Below, piece after piece: positions 17,082 through 31,256 of a stretch of 38,282 nt of DNA. This DNA is from Desulfobacterales bacterium. Lineage in GTDB: Bacteria > Desulfobacterota > Desulfobacteria > Desulfobacterales > UBA2174_A. The notes under the pieces were generated by a model. The model searched no databases, was not told the origin of the DNA, and saw only the letters and a program-made list of their open reading frames with translations. The stretch is from positions 1-38,282 of the forward strand of contig JALOPD010000009.1 of NCBI GenBank assembly GCA_025454075.1. The letters are read 5' to 3'. The translations under genes and the position numbers were made by a program. Numbering within the stretch: the first letter of the stretch is position 1; the number at the start of each line of letters is the position of its first letter.

Positions 17082-17690
17082 TCACTTGGAGAGCGCCTGG
17101 TTTTTTTTGAGATCGTAGATCGGCTGGAACTTCAATTCGCCGGCGAGAACCTCCTCCGGCCGCTTCAGCAGCAGGTCGCCGTTGAGGGCTACAAAACGCA
17201 ACTCGGCCACCACCGTAACCCCGTTCTGAGCGGCCTGGTCCAAGCTGGTCTTGGCATCTTTGTAGTGAGGGTCGGCCTTGGTTCTATGGAACGGTCGGCG
17301 CCATTCCATCCACTGGTCGGGATTGAAGGATCGGTCGACGAAGATGTAGTAGATGACCTTGCCGGCGCAGTCCGCCTCCAGGTAAATGGAATACTCGACC
17401 GGCCCGGACTGCTGGCCTCGGGCTTCGATGCGCCTGCGCTCGGCCTCTTCGATGAGCCAGGTGGCCGGGCAGGAGAGCGATTTGGCGAAATCCTTGACCT
17501 TGCCGAAGATGAAGTTCGGATCGGTTTCGTCCGCCAGGAAATTGCCGGACAGGAATGCCTCCGGCGGCGCGAATTCGGACAACCCGTTTTGCCCGCGCAG
17601 CTTCATGGCCTGCTCGCCGGTCGCGGCGGCCGTACCGCAGAACACCAGCAGAAATGAAACACTCCAGACAATCGAGCCCAACCGACGCAT
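17082..17690 (-). CDS. exported protein of unknown function
   Basis: A 202-residue protein with a clear signal peptide (hydrophobic residues 8-20, likely cleavage after A-A-A near 23) and a soluble mature part. Two cysteines occur in the mature region (in S-L-S-C-P-A and A-D-C-A-G), spaced for a possible disulfide. Segments such as Y-S-I-Y-L-E-A-D-C-A-G-K-V-I-Y-Y-I-F-V-D suggest a beta-sheet core. I do not recognise the family. Start ATG 17690 follows AAAGGAGGAAGC, an excellent ribosome site. It probably shares a transcript with the Tat aldo/keto reductase downstream. Confidence 0.75.
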   Translation of the reverse strand: MRRLGSIVWSVSFLLVFCGTAAATGEQAMKLRGQNGLSEFAPPEAFLSGNFLADETDPNFIFGKVKDFAKSLSCPATWLIEEAERRRIEARGQQSGPVEYSIYLEADCAGKVIYYIFVDRSFNPDQWMEWRRPFHRTKADPHYKDAKTSLDQAAQNGVTVVAELRFVALNGDLLLKRPEEVLAGELKFQPIYDLKKNQALSK

Positions 17691-17781
17691 GCTTCCTCCT
17701 TTACGAACCCGTTTTAGGTTGGAGGACCCCCGGAGAATCCGCTAGGATGACTTCGTGAAAGAGAGCGGGGCTTATCTTGAC

Positions 17782-17794
17782 GATAACGGTTATC
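17782..17794. promoter_or_regulatory. palindromic operator candidate
   Basis: GATAAC-G-GTTATC is a perfect 6-bp inverted repeat around a single G, overlapping a TTGACG (17777-17782) on the plus strand. Further TTATC copies occur at 17772 and near 17809. It lies in the 233-nt region between the exported protein (-) and the aminotransferase (+). It looks like a repressor site; the regulator is unknown. Confidence 0.4.
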
Positions 17795-17923
17795 AGGTAG
17801 AAAGTGGATTATCAAGTCTTATGGTATGAAATAGCTGCGCCTGCCTCGATAGCCCATTCACAAGTCAAGCGTGCTGTACTATACCTCATCCAAATAACCC
17901 GATGAAGGATACTACTCCCTGCG

Positions 17924-19063
17924 ATGACGACATTTTCTTCCGCCCAAAAAGAAATCCCGCCCGGCATGATCGACCTTGGCATCGGCCAGCCTTCCCCCTG
18001 GCTGCTGCCGGCCGCCGCCATGCAGAAAGCTTCGGCCCATTGCGCGGCAGATCCCGGGTGTGTGCTGCTGGCCTACGGCTCCGAGCAGGGAGACGGCCAT
18101 TTCCGCCTGGCCCTGTCAGGGTTTCTTGAAGGAATTTACGGCATTCCGGTCGACCCGGCCCATCTGCTCGTCACCAACGGAGCCTCCCAGGCCATCGATC
18201 TGATCTGCACCCTGTTCAGCAAGGCGGGCGACACCATCTTCGTCGAGGAGCCGACCTATTTCCTGGCCCGCAAGATATTCGCCGACCACCAGTTGAAACC
18301 GGTGGCCTTGCCGATGGACGCGGACGGGTTGATGGTGGACGCACTGGAGGAGGAGCTCAGACGCACCCGGCCGGCGTTCCTGTACACGATCCCGACCTAC
18401 CACAACCCGACCAGCAGCTGCCTTTCCGCTGCGCGGCGGGAAACGCTGGTGGAGCTGAGCCGGCGCTACGACTTCACAGTGGTGGCCGACGAAGTCTACC
18501 ACCCGCTCTCCTACACCGCCGCCCCGCCGCCCCCGCTGGCGACCTTCTGCGTCTCGGCCAAGGTGATCTCCCTTGGGTCGTTCTCCAAGATCCTGGCACC
18601 CGGCCTGCGCCTGGGCTGGCTTCAGGCCGCGCCCGCGGCGATCGAGCGCATCGTCCAATGCGGCCTTCTCGACAGCGGCGGCGGGCTCAACCCGTTCACT
18701 TCCGGGGTCGTGCGCAGCGCCATGGCGCTGGGGCTGATGGATGAGAACCTCGCCCTTCTGAAAAAGACCTATTCCCGCCGCATGCAGGCCATGTGCGCCG
18801 CGCTGCGCAGCCGGCTGCCGGCCGCGGTTCAATTCACGGAACCTGCCGGCGGGTTTTTCATTTGGCTGTCTCTGCCTGAAGGCAGAGACACGCTCGAAAT
18901 CCTTCGCAAAGCACAAAAGCGGAACATGGAGTTCATGCCGGGCCCGAAATTCAGCAACAGACAGGGGTTGAAGAACTGCCTGCGTCTGAGCTTCGCCTAC
19001 TACGACACGCCGGATCTTTTAAAAGGGATCGAACGGCTTGCCGATGTTATCTGCCAAGGATAA
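17924..19063 (+). CDS. PLP-dependent class I/II aminotransferase
   Basis: A 379-residue fold-type I aminotransferase of the 2-aminoadipate/MocR-core subgroup. It shows D-L-G-I-G-Q-P-S-P at the N terminus, Y-G-S-E-Q-G-D for the substrate loop, the V-T-N-G-A-S-Q-A-I-D segment, the cofactor-binding Asp and Tyr in V-V-A-D-E-V-Y, and the PLP lysine Lys222 in L-G-S-F-S-K-I-L-A-P-G-L-R-L-G-W. No helix-turn-helix is fused, so it acts as an enzyme rather than a MocR regulator. Amino donor and acceptor are unknown. ATG 17924 lies 15 nt after GAAGGA, a weak ribosome site. The next gene begins inside its 3' end. Confidence 0.9.
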   Translation: MTTFSSAQKEIPPGMIDLGIGQPSPWLLPAAAMQKASAHCAADPGCVLLAYGSEQGDGHFRLALSGFLEGIYGIPVDPAHLLVTNGASQAIDLICTLFSKAGDTIFVEEPTYFLARKIFADHQLKPVALPMDADGLMVDALEEELRRTRPAFLYTIPTYHNPTSSCLSAARRETLVELSRRYDFTVVADEVYHPLSYTAAPPPPLATFCVSAKVISLGSFSKILAPGLRLGWLQAAPAAIERIVQCGLLDSGGGLNPFTSGVVRSAMALGLMDENLALLKKTYSRRMQAMCAALRSRLPAAVQFTEPAGGFFIWLSLPEGRDTLEILRKAQKRNMEFMPGPKFSNRQGLKNCLRLSFAYYDTPDLLKGIERLADVICQG

Positions 19064-19691
19064 TTCGCCTCACCCGGCGGCGGTACGAACGGGAAAGAGG
19101 GCCATTTTTTTTCGAACCCTCCTTGCGGCAGCCCTGCTTCTGCATATAAGCATTCCTGCAACCGCTGGAGAACCGGTCATTTCATCGATTCCTGCAGGCG
19201 AATGTCAACTGAGTCTTGAAGCGTCCGATAACTGGCCGGCCCTGCGGCTGCGTGCCGGCCATCCGGGACATCGTCCTTGCTTCATCGACAAGGCATCTGT
19301 GACCCGGGTCCTGTCGGAGGCCTTCGCGAAACCACCCCCCGAATTGGCTTCCCGGGTATTCACCTCGCTTGCGTTCGGCCGGCTCATCGACTACCCCTGG
19401 CTCGTCCAATTCCTGGCTTTGCGCGCCGCGAGCGACCCGGGATGGGATGCCGTCGCGGGAAAACCTCTCAAAGCCCACATCAACCGCTACGTGGCGGACG
19501 TTCTTTCGTACCCGGAAATCGTGCGGGATATCGAGGCGCCGTTGCGCGAGCAGCGCTATCGCATCACGGGTGTGTCGGTGGAAAAAGTCCTGGTCGGCGG
19601 CTTCGAGAACGTGCCGCAGTTGGAGGGGCCCCGGCCAAAGGGCAAGATCCCCTTCGATGCCCAGGTGTGGTTCCGGTTGGAACGCTTTTAA
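19044..19691 (+). CDS. exported protein of unknown function
   Basis: A 215-residue protein starting at ATG 19044 (a TTG lies at 19038), overlapping the aminotransferase by 20 nt, so the two are probably translationally coupled. Residues around 23-42 form a signal peptide ending in P-A-T-A-G-E after a long basic N region. The mature part carries two cysteines (G-E-C-Q-L and R-P-C-F-I) and a helix-rich middle. The last part, E-K-V-L-V-G-G-F-E-N-V-P, repeats no known motif. I do not recognise the family. It converges with the acetyltransferase gene, and the stops overlap in a TTTTAAAA palindrome. Confidence 0.7.
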   Translation: MLSAKDNSPHPAAVRTGKRAIFFRTLLAAALLLHISIPATAGEPVISSIPAGECQLSLEASDNWPALRLRAGHPGHRPCFIDKASVTRVLSEAFAKPPPELASRVFTSLAFGRLIDYPWLVQFLALRAASDPGWDAVAGKPLKAHINRYVADVLSYPEIVRDIEAPLREQRYRITGVSVEKVLVGGFENVPQLEGPRPKGKIPFDAQVWFRLERF

Positions 19692-20221
19692 AAGGAGGCG
19701 CTGCCTGCTGACGTTGATTGCCGGGACAACTCGTCGAGGGCGTTTCCAGTGACGCGGAAGATCCTCCAGTCGTCGAGCATGCGGCCGCCAAGATTCTTGT
19801 AAAAGGCTATGGCCGTTTCGTTCCAGTCCAGAACCGCCCACTCCAGGCGGCCGCAGCCGCGCTCCTTCGCCAGCCGGGCCACGCAGGACAGCAGGGCCCG
19901 GCCGATGCCTTTGCCGCGCCAGGCCGGTTCGATGTACAAATCTTCGATGTATACCCCGGGCAATCCCAGGAAGGTTGAAAAGTTGTGGAAAAAGAGGGCG
20001 AACCCCACAGCGCCGCCGTCAACTTCGGCGATGACGACCTCCGCGACTTTGCGCGCTCTGAAAAGTGAGCGGCGCAGCGTTTCCGCGTCGGCCGTCACTT
20101 CATGGGACAGCCGCTCGTAGTCCGCTAAACCTCGGATCAGGCCCAGAATGATCTCGACGTCTGTTTCTTCGGCGAAGCGCAGGTTCAGATTCGTTGCCTT
20201 TGGTGCAGTCCGCTCGCTCAT
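19688..20221 (-). CDS. GNAT N-acetyltransferase, SSAT/thialysine type
   Basis: A 177-residue acetyl-CoA-dependent acetyltransferase. The GNAT core is complete: motif D near L-R-F-A-E-E-T-D, motif A with Y-I-E-D-L-Y-I-E-P-A-W-R-G-K-G-I-G-R-A-L (the R-G-K-G-I-G pyrophosphate loop), and motif B with L-D-W-N-E-T-A-I-A-F-Y-K-N-L-G. The W-N-E-x-A-I-x-F-Y and W-R-I-F-R segments match spermidine/spermine or thialysine acetyltransferases, so a polyamine or lysine-analogue substrate is plausible. ATG 20221 follows GGAAAGGG; an extension to 20245 is possible but less family-like. Confidence 0.88.
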   Translation of the reverse strand: MSERTAPKATNLNLRFAEETDVEIILGLIRGLADYERLSHEVTADAETLRRSLFRARKVAEVVIAEVDGGAVGFALFFHNFSTFLGLPGVYIEDLYIEPAWRGKGIGRALLSCVARLAKERGCGRLEWAVLDWNETAIAFYKNLGGRMLDDWRIFRVTGNALDELSRQSTSAGSASF

Positions 20222-20472
20222 GAGTTGACCCTTTCCCAGCCGCAATGGAGGTCTGATATACGCCGGCCTTCATACGACTCATCCGCCTCCCAAATCAAGC
20301 ACCCCCGAAATGGCGCTGCAGGGGATGACCGCTGTGACCGCTTGCATGGCGGGTTTAATGGTGTTTTTCAAACGATTTGTTGTATACTTATGAAATTGTT
20401 GCAGGATGCCCTGACCAATCGACCGCCTCACGTCAGACATCCGCGGGGACTTTCCGTCACGAAGGGAATAAA
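20222..20472. other. intergenic region before the phosphorelay operon
   Basis: 251 nt between divergent genes. TATACT at 20383-20388 is a candidate -10 for the rightward operon, without a good -35. No RNA gene or clear repeat was seen. Confidence 0.3.
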
Positions 20473-21609
20473 ATGACAACTGAATCCGTTCTCCTGGTGG
20501 ACGACAACCCTACCAACTTGCAGATGCTCTTTCAGCTGCTCGAAAAGAGCGTCGGCTGCAAGCTGCTGGTCGCCAAGAACGGCGAGACGGCGCTCACCAT
20601 CGCCCGGAAAACCCAGCCGGACCTGATTCTTCTGGACATCATGATGCCGGGGATCGACGGCTTCGAGGTGTGCCGCCGGCTGAAAGCCGACCCGGCCACC
20701 GCGCCGATCCCGGTCATCTTTCTGTCGGCCCTGGACGAGACCGCCGACAAAGTGAAAGGGCTGCAGCTGGGCGCGGTGGACTATGTCTCCAAGCCCTTTC
20801 AGGCCGAAGAGGTCACCGCGCGCGTCAACACCCACCTCACCATCCACCGGCTGAGCCGCGAAGTCCAGGAACAGCGCGACCAGCTGGAGCACGAGCTTAC
20901 GGTCGTCTCCGAGCTTCAGCGCCGGCTGTTGCCCGAGCGGCTGCCCGCCATCGCCGGCCTGAGGCTGGCGGAGCACTACGAGACCAGCCGCTATGCCGGC
21001 GGGGATTACTACGATGCCGTCGAACTGCCGGACGGCCGTTGCGGACTGCTGGTGGCCGATTCCGAGGGCCACAGCGCACCCGCGACGGTGATGATGGCCA
21101 TGACCTGCGCGCTTTTCCGATCCTGCCCGGAGCTGCACGACCGGCCGGACAAAGTCCTGGACTTCATCAACACCAACCTGTGCAAGGTGAACAAGGAGAG
21201 CTTCGTGACGGCCATCTACGCCGTGTACGACAGCAAGCATCGATCCCTTCGAGTCGCCCGGGCCGGCCACCCCCTGCCGATCCTCTTCAGGCCGGCGGAA
21301 GGCAACGCACGCGAGGTACCTTGCGACGGGGTGTTCATGATGGGGTTCGACCCCTACGATCAGATACCCGTGACCGACATCCGCCTGGAACCGGGCGACC
21401 GCCTGCTGCTTTACACGGACGGGGTGTCCGAGCGGTTCAGCAGAGACGAGCAGCCCTACGGCGAGGAAAGACTCCGCCGGCAGATGGGAAAGTCCGGCGC
21501 CGACGGGCCTGCGGCTGTTATTGCCGGCATCATGCAGGATTTGGAAGCTTTTGCCGGTGGACGCCCGGCGGACGACGACCAGACCCTGGTGATGGCGTTC
21601 ATCGAATAG
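20473..21609 (+). CDS. response regulator with PP2C-type (SpoIIE/RsbU) phosphatase output
   Basis: A 378-residue cytoplasmic protein. The N-terminal receiver (about 5-122) has phospho-acceptor Asp55 in [13 protein letters not shown] and Lys in V-S-K-P-F. A coiled-coil linker leads to a SpoIIE phosphatase (about 165-378) with A-G-G-D-Y-Y-D-A, V-A-D-S-E-G-H-S-A-P-A, Y-T-D-G-V-S-E and D-D-D-Q-T-L-V. Such regulators dephosphorylate an anti-anti-sigma partner. The start at ATG 20473 has AAGGGA 7 nt upstream; the open frame to 20377 has no support. It is the first gene of a three-gene signalling operon, 24 nt before the kinase. Confidence 0.9.
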   Translation: MTTESVLLVDDNPTNLQMLFQLLEKSVGCKLLVAKNGETALTIARKTQPDLILLDIMMPGIDGFEVCRRLKADPATAPIPVIFLSALDETADKVKGLQLGAVDYVSKPFQAEEVTARVNTHLTIHRLSREVQEQRDQLEHELTVVSELQRRLLPERLPAIAGLRLAEHYETSRYAGGDYYDAVELPDGRCGLLVADSEGHSAPATVMMAMTCALFRSCPELHDRPDKVLDFINTNLCKVNKESFVTAIYAVYDSKHRSLRVARAGHPLPILFRPAEGNAREVPCDGVFMMGFDPYDQIPVTDIRLEPGDRLLLYTDGVSERFSRDEQPYGEERLRRQMGKSGADGPAAVIAGIMQDLEAFAGGRPADDDQTLVMAFIE

Positions 21610-21633
21610 AAGCTGTTTCAAGGGGATTAGAAC

Positions 21634-25751
<4,118 letters not shown>

Positions 25752-25755
<4 letters not shown>

Positions 25756-27293
25756 CGGGCGCACCGGACAAAAACCCAACCGCGTCGGCAGAAACCAAAA
25801 TCCTCCTCGTCGACGACAACACCGCCAACCTGCAGGTGCTGCGCGAAACCCTGGACGGATCGGGCTACAAGCTCCTGATTGCCAAAAACGGCAGGAGCGC
25901 GCTGGAGATCGTCCGCAAAGCATCCCCCGACCTGATCCTGCTGGACATCATGATGCCGGAGATGGACGGCTACGAGGTCTGCCGGACGCTCAAGGCCGAC
26001 GCGGTCACCCGGTCCATCCCGGTGATTTTTCTGACCGCAATGGCCGACGCCGAAGACGAGGCCAAGGGTCTTGCCCTGGGCGCGGTGGACTACATCACCA
26101 AGCCGATCAACCCCGGGTTGGTGCGGGCCCGGGTCCGCAACCACCTGGAGCTCAAACGCCACCAGGACTATCTCGAGCACCTCGTGCGAATGAAGACCCG
26201 CGAGGTGCAGTTGACCCAGGCGGTCATGATCGAAAGCCTGGCGACCCTCGCCGAGTACCGCGACCCCGAAACCGGCGGCCACATCAAGCGCACCCAGAAC
26301 TACGTGAAGGCTCTGGCCGTGCACCTGAAAAACCACGCGCGGTTCCGGGACCTGCTGGACGAGGAGACCATCGAGTTGTTGTACCTCTCGGCGCCGCTGC
26401 ACGACCTGGGCAAGGTCGGCGTGCGGGACCACATCCTGCTCAAGGCCGGGCGGCTGGAAGAAGCCGAGTTCGCGGAGATGAAGAAGCACACCCTTTTCGG
26501 GGAGGAGGCGCTGCGGCGGACGGAGCAGAAGCTGGGCAAGAGCACCTTCCTGCGCCACGCGTGCGAGATCGCCGGCTCCCACCAGGAGAAATGGGACGGC
26601 TCGGGCTACCCCCGGGCGCTGAAGGGCGAAGCGATCCCCGTGTCGGGCCGCCTGATGGCGCTGGCCGACGTCTACGACGCCCTGATCAGCAAGCGGGTCT
26701 ACAAACCGCCGATGCCCCACGAGAAAGCGGTTGCCGTCATCCGCGAGGGCCGCGGCACTCACTTCGACCCCGACGTGGTCGATGCGTTCCTGGCGCTGGA
26801 GGAGACCTTCCGCAACATCGCCCTGACCTTCGCGGACTGCGACGAGGAACGCGAGGCCCTGGGCGGTGCCAAAGCCGCCGCTATCGGCCCGACGGGGCGC
26901 GAGACCCGCCTGCTGCTGGCCGAGGACCACCCCATCAACCGGGAAATCATGCTGAGCCAGCTCACCGCCCTGGGATACACGGTGGCCGAGGCCGCCGACG
27001 GCAAGGAAGCGCTCCGGATGTACCGGGCGGGGCCGTACGACCTGATCCTGACGGACATCGAGATGCCGGAATTGGACGGCTACGGCCTGGCGGCGGAGAT
27101 CCGGCGGCTGGAGCGGGCCGCCGGCCGACGGACCCCGATCCTGGCCATCACCGCCAGCGACTTCGATCTCGACGAAGCCAAGGCCCGCAGCGCCGGCCTC
27201 GACGGCTACATGCTCAAGCCCCTGGACCCCAAGGTCCTGGCCAGGAAGCTCGCCAGCATCCTCAGCGGTGTTGCGGACGCGAAAGAACACTGA
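25752..27293 (+). CDS. REC-HD-GYP-REC c-di-GMP phosphodiesterase response regulator
   Basis: A 513-residue cytoplasmic regulator overlapping the kinase stop by 4 nt. Receiver 1 (about 15-135) has Asp65; the HD-GYP domain (about 155-350) has His217-Asp218 in L-H-D-L-G-K-V-G and Gly285-Tyr286-Pro287 in G-S-G-Y-P, with the other metal ligands in the expected order. Receiver 2 (about 390-505) has Asp435 in [13 protein letters not shown] enzymes hydrolyse cyclic di-GMP to GMP. The first receiver is closely similar to that of the PP2C regulator, suggesting duplication within the operon. Two receivers around one effector imply control by more than one phospho-donor. Confidence 0.92.
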
Positions 27294-27423
27294 TCGCGGC
27301 AGGCTGCCGAGGCACCCCTGTCCCTCCACGCGAACATGGCGAATGTGCAGCCCTTTGCACCTGCGCCATGGCTTTTGCCCAACGTCCTGCACAAAAGTCG
27401 TATTCGGATCCTTGCGGCGCCAA

Positions 27424-27852
27424 TCAAACATTGTGGAGCGATGTTGCCCTTTCGGGTCGATGCATCATGATGGGGATGTGCTTCGAAAACAAGTCGAAGT
27501 CTTTATCCGTGGAGTAGATGGCGAACTTGTTGCGGACCGCGACAGCGCAAATCAAAAAATCGGTATTTGATCCCGGTACCCCTTTTGCACGGCACAGATT
27601 GAAAAACTTTGCCGCAGTCACGTAGTCCTCGGTGAGGATGGAAAGATCAGGGAAATTTTGGAGGTGGGCCCTCAGTTTGCTGAACTGAGAGTCGTGGCGA
27701 ATACCGGATAGGATCTCCTGGCGCACCGGGCCGATCATCTGAACCCGATGGTCCTGGACGAGATGCCGAAGCTCCTCGACCGTTGCGGAATTATTCTGCC
27801 CGCCACGCCGCAGCGCTGAAGACCATACGCTGGTATCAACGATGACCTTCAT
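27424..27852 (-). CDS. vapC: VapC-type PIN-domain ribonuclease toxin
   Basis: A 142-residue PIN nuclease. Acidic metal ligands are visible: Asp6 in V-D-T-S-V-W, Glu near 46 in V-R-Q-E-I-L, and the aspartates in N-T-D-F-L-I-C-A and S-T-D-K-D-F-D. PIN toxins of this family cleave tRNA or rRNA. ATG 27852 overlaps the vapB stop in ATGA, so it is translated together with the antitoxin. It converges with the HD-GYP gene, leaving 130 nt with nothing recognisable between. Confidence 0.92.
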   Translation of the reverse strand: MKVIVDTSVWSSALRRGGQNNSATVEELRHLVQDHRVQMIGPVRQEILSGIRHDSQFSKLRAHLQNFPDLSILTEDYVTAAKFFNLCRAKGVPGSNTDFLICAVAVRNKFAIYSTDKDFDLFSKHIPIMMHRPERATSLHNV

Positions 27853-28049
27853 GATCGCCGTCTTTGATCTTTGTAGTCGTAGCCGGGATCGTAATCCACC
27901 GTTCCGAACAACTTCAGGATTTTTTCCTGTTCAAGATGATCGATGTATTCCTCGAGCGCTTTTGTCACCGCAGCCCTTTTTGTTCGGTGCCCACCAAGTG
28001 TTACGGCTTTGTGGATGAGGGCGTCATCTATCTGTAGATTGGTCGCCAT
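27849..28049 (-). CDS. vapB: VapB-type antitoxin
   Basis: A 66-residue antitoxin of the RHH-like VapB (DUF2191) type: M-A-T-N-L-Q-I-D-D-A-L-I, then a long helix with K-R-A-A-V-T-K-A-L and the C-terminal toxin-binding tail G-T-V-D-Y-D-P-G-Y-D-Y-K. ATG 28049 is chosen because GGAAGGAGT lies directly upstream and the family begins here; an open extension reaches 28076. It neutralises VapC and should bind the operator at 28082-28103. Confidence 0.9.
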   Translation of the reverse strand: MATNLQIDDALIHKAVTLGGHRTKRAAVTKALEEYIDHLEQEKILKLFGTVDYDPGYDYKDQRRRS

Positions 28050-28079
28050 ACGCAACTCCTTCCGCATTGTCGACACATA

Positions 28080-28108
28080 TTTTTACACATTAACATGTGT
28101 AAAGTCAA
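28080..28108 (-). promoter_or_regulatory. vapBC promoter
   Basis: On the minus strand TTGACT (28103-28108) and TAAAAA (28080-28085) are 17 nt apart, leading into vapB about 30 nt downstream. The spacer and both edges are occupied by the inverted repeat at 28082-28103. Confidence 0.65.
28082..28103. promoter_or_regulatory. vapBC operator palindrome
   Basis: TTTACACAT and ATGTGTAAA form a perfect 9-bp inverted repeat around TAAC. Its place inside the promoter spacer fits repression by a VapB dimer or VapBC complex. Confidence 0.7.
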
Positions 28109-28124
28109 GATGACTATCGGTGTG

Positions 28125-28152
28125 AAAAAAGGGGCCAGCACCTCAGTTCTGG
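28125..28152 (-). terminator. typA terminator
   Basis: On the minus strand, just after the typA stop, CCAG and CTGG flank AACTGAGGTG (inner AC/GT pairing), followed by GGCCCC and six T. This matches a modest intrinsic terminator separating typA from vapBC. Confidence 0.45.
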
Positions 28153-28156
28153 GTCA

Positions 28157-29941
<1,785 letters not shown>

Positions 29942-29948
29942 AATCCTC

Positions 29949-31082
29949 TCATTTATCGGTGCTGAAAACCTTCTTCAGCACTTCATAGACATGGATCAAA
30001 CTCTTCCGGCTCACCCATTCGTCGATGGCGTGGGCCCCGTGGCCGACCGGGCCGAAGAGCACGGACGGCACCCCGGCGAGTCCCATGAGGGCCGAGTCGG
30101 CCCAGAAGGAGAGCCCCACCGCTTCGGATCTCAAAGACGCCTCCTGGACCCGCCGCAGGATGTCGGCCCCGTTCGGCGTGCGGTAGGGCGGCCGCGCGAA
30201 GATCTTTCTGCTTTCAACCGCATGGCCCCCCGGCAGCTGCTCAACCGCGCGGGCGACCCGCCCATGCTCGGCGTCCACCCTTTCCGGTGTTTCGTCCGGC
30301 AAAGTGCGCCGTTCCCACTGCAGCCGCGCGCGGGCCGGAACGACGCTGAGCTCGGTGCCACCTTCGATTTTCCCGCCATGCAGCGATGCCTGCCCGAGAA
30401 GAGGGTCCGGCGGCCGGGAGCGCAGTTCGGATCCGATGCGCTCGAGCTCCTCCAACGCGGCGCGCAACGGTAGAATGGCGTCGACGCCCTGCTCCGGGCG
30501 GCTGCCGTGGGCCGCCTTTCCGTGGACCTCGACTTCAAACCAGGTAAACCCCTTGTGGGCCACCCCGATGCGCTCCTCGGTCGGCTCGAGAAAAATCGCG
30601 CCGCCGGGAAGCGCCGGCAGCGTCGGCAGCCAGCGGTTCACCAGAAATTCCGTTCCCAGGCTTCGGTCCTCCTCATCGCAGGAGAAAGTGAGCCATACAT
30701 CCCGTTCGGGCGGATGCTGCGCCCAGAACCCGGCCAGCGCCAGCATGACCGCCACGCTGCCCTTCATGTCGTAGGCCCCCCGGCCGTAAAGGCGGTCGCC
30801 CTCCTGCCGGAGGGTAAAGGGCGAATGCATGCCCTCGACGCCGACCGTGTCGATGTGGCCGTTCAAGAGCACCGGCGGGTCGTTGGCCCTCCCCCGGACG
30901 AGCGCGACGACATTCGCGCGCGCGCCGGAAACTTTTTGAACCTTGGCGTCAAGTCCAAACCGGCCCAGGTAACTGCAGATAAAACCGGAAATCTCCTTCT
31001 CGCCGGGCCCGCCCGAAAGCGTTGCGTTGATGGAATTGACGGCGACCAGTTCCCTGAGAATCGCGACGATTTGATCCGGCAT
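29949..31082 (-). CDS. M20 family metallopeptidase (ArgE/DapE-like)
   Basis: A 377-residue zinc-dependent deacylase/peptidase. The catalytic motifs are complete: His76 and Asp78 in N-G-H-I-D-T-V, bridging Asp105 in R-G-A-Y-D-M-K-G, catalytic Glu137 and Glu138 in C-D-E-E-D, a later Glu in F-L-E-P-T-E, and the C-terminal metal His in [11 protein letters not shown] lid domain with the dimer His in A-A-H-G-S-R-P is present. Family members cleave N-acyl or dipeptide bonds (acetylornithine, succinyl-diaminopimelate, carboxypeptidase G2-like); the substrate is not determined. ATG 31082 has AGGAG 5 nt upstream. Confidence 0.9.
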   Translation of the reverse strand: MPDQIVAILRELVAVNSINATLSGGPGEKEISGFICSYLGRFGLDAKVQKVSGARANVVALVRGRANDPPVLLNGHIDTVGVEGMHSPFTLRQEGDRLYGRGAYDMKGSVAVMLALAGFWAQHPPERDVWLTFSCDEEDRSLGTEFLVNRWLPTLPALPGGAIFLEPTEERIGVAHKGFTWFEVEVHGKAAHGSRPEQGVDAILPLRAALEELERIGSELRSRPPDPLLGQASLHGGKIEGGTELSVVPARARLQWERRTLPDETPERVDAEHGRVARAVEQLPGGHAVESRKIFARPPYRTPNGADILRRVQEASLRSEAVGLSFWADSALMGLAGVPSVLFGPVGHGAHAIDEWVSRKSLIHVYEVLKKVFSTDK

Positions 31083-31111
31083 AACGCTCCTGTTCAGCGG
31101 AAGTCACCACG

Positions 31112-31139
31112 ATCTTAACCCCTTGCGAGGTATTGTCAA
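31112..31139 (-). promoter_or_regulatory. promoter of the M20 peptidase-typA operon
   Basis: On the minus strand TTGACA (31134-31139) and TAAGAT (31112-31117) are 16 nt apart. Transcription would begin about 25 nt before the peptidase ATG. Confidence 0.65.
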
Positions 31140-31147
31140 ATTCGGAT

Positions 31148-31175
31148 TTGAACTTTCGCTTCAAGCTGATATACG
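31148..31175 (+). promoter_or_regulatory. candidate promoter of the dehydrogenase gene
   Basis: TTGAAC (31148-31153) and TATACG (31170-31175) are 16 nt apart, back to back with the minus-strand promoter of the peptidase operon. Confidence 0.45.
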
Positions 31176-31256
31176 AAAGCCGAAAGCGCAGGGTGCCTTG
31201 TACCGGTTACCTGTCGATTGGACAACCACTTTTTAATGCAGAAGGAGCGCCAAGCC

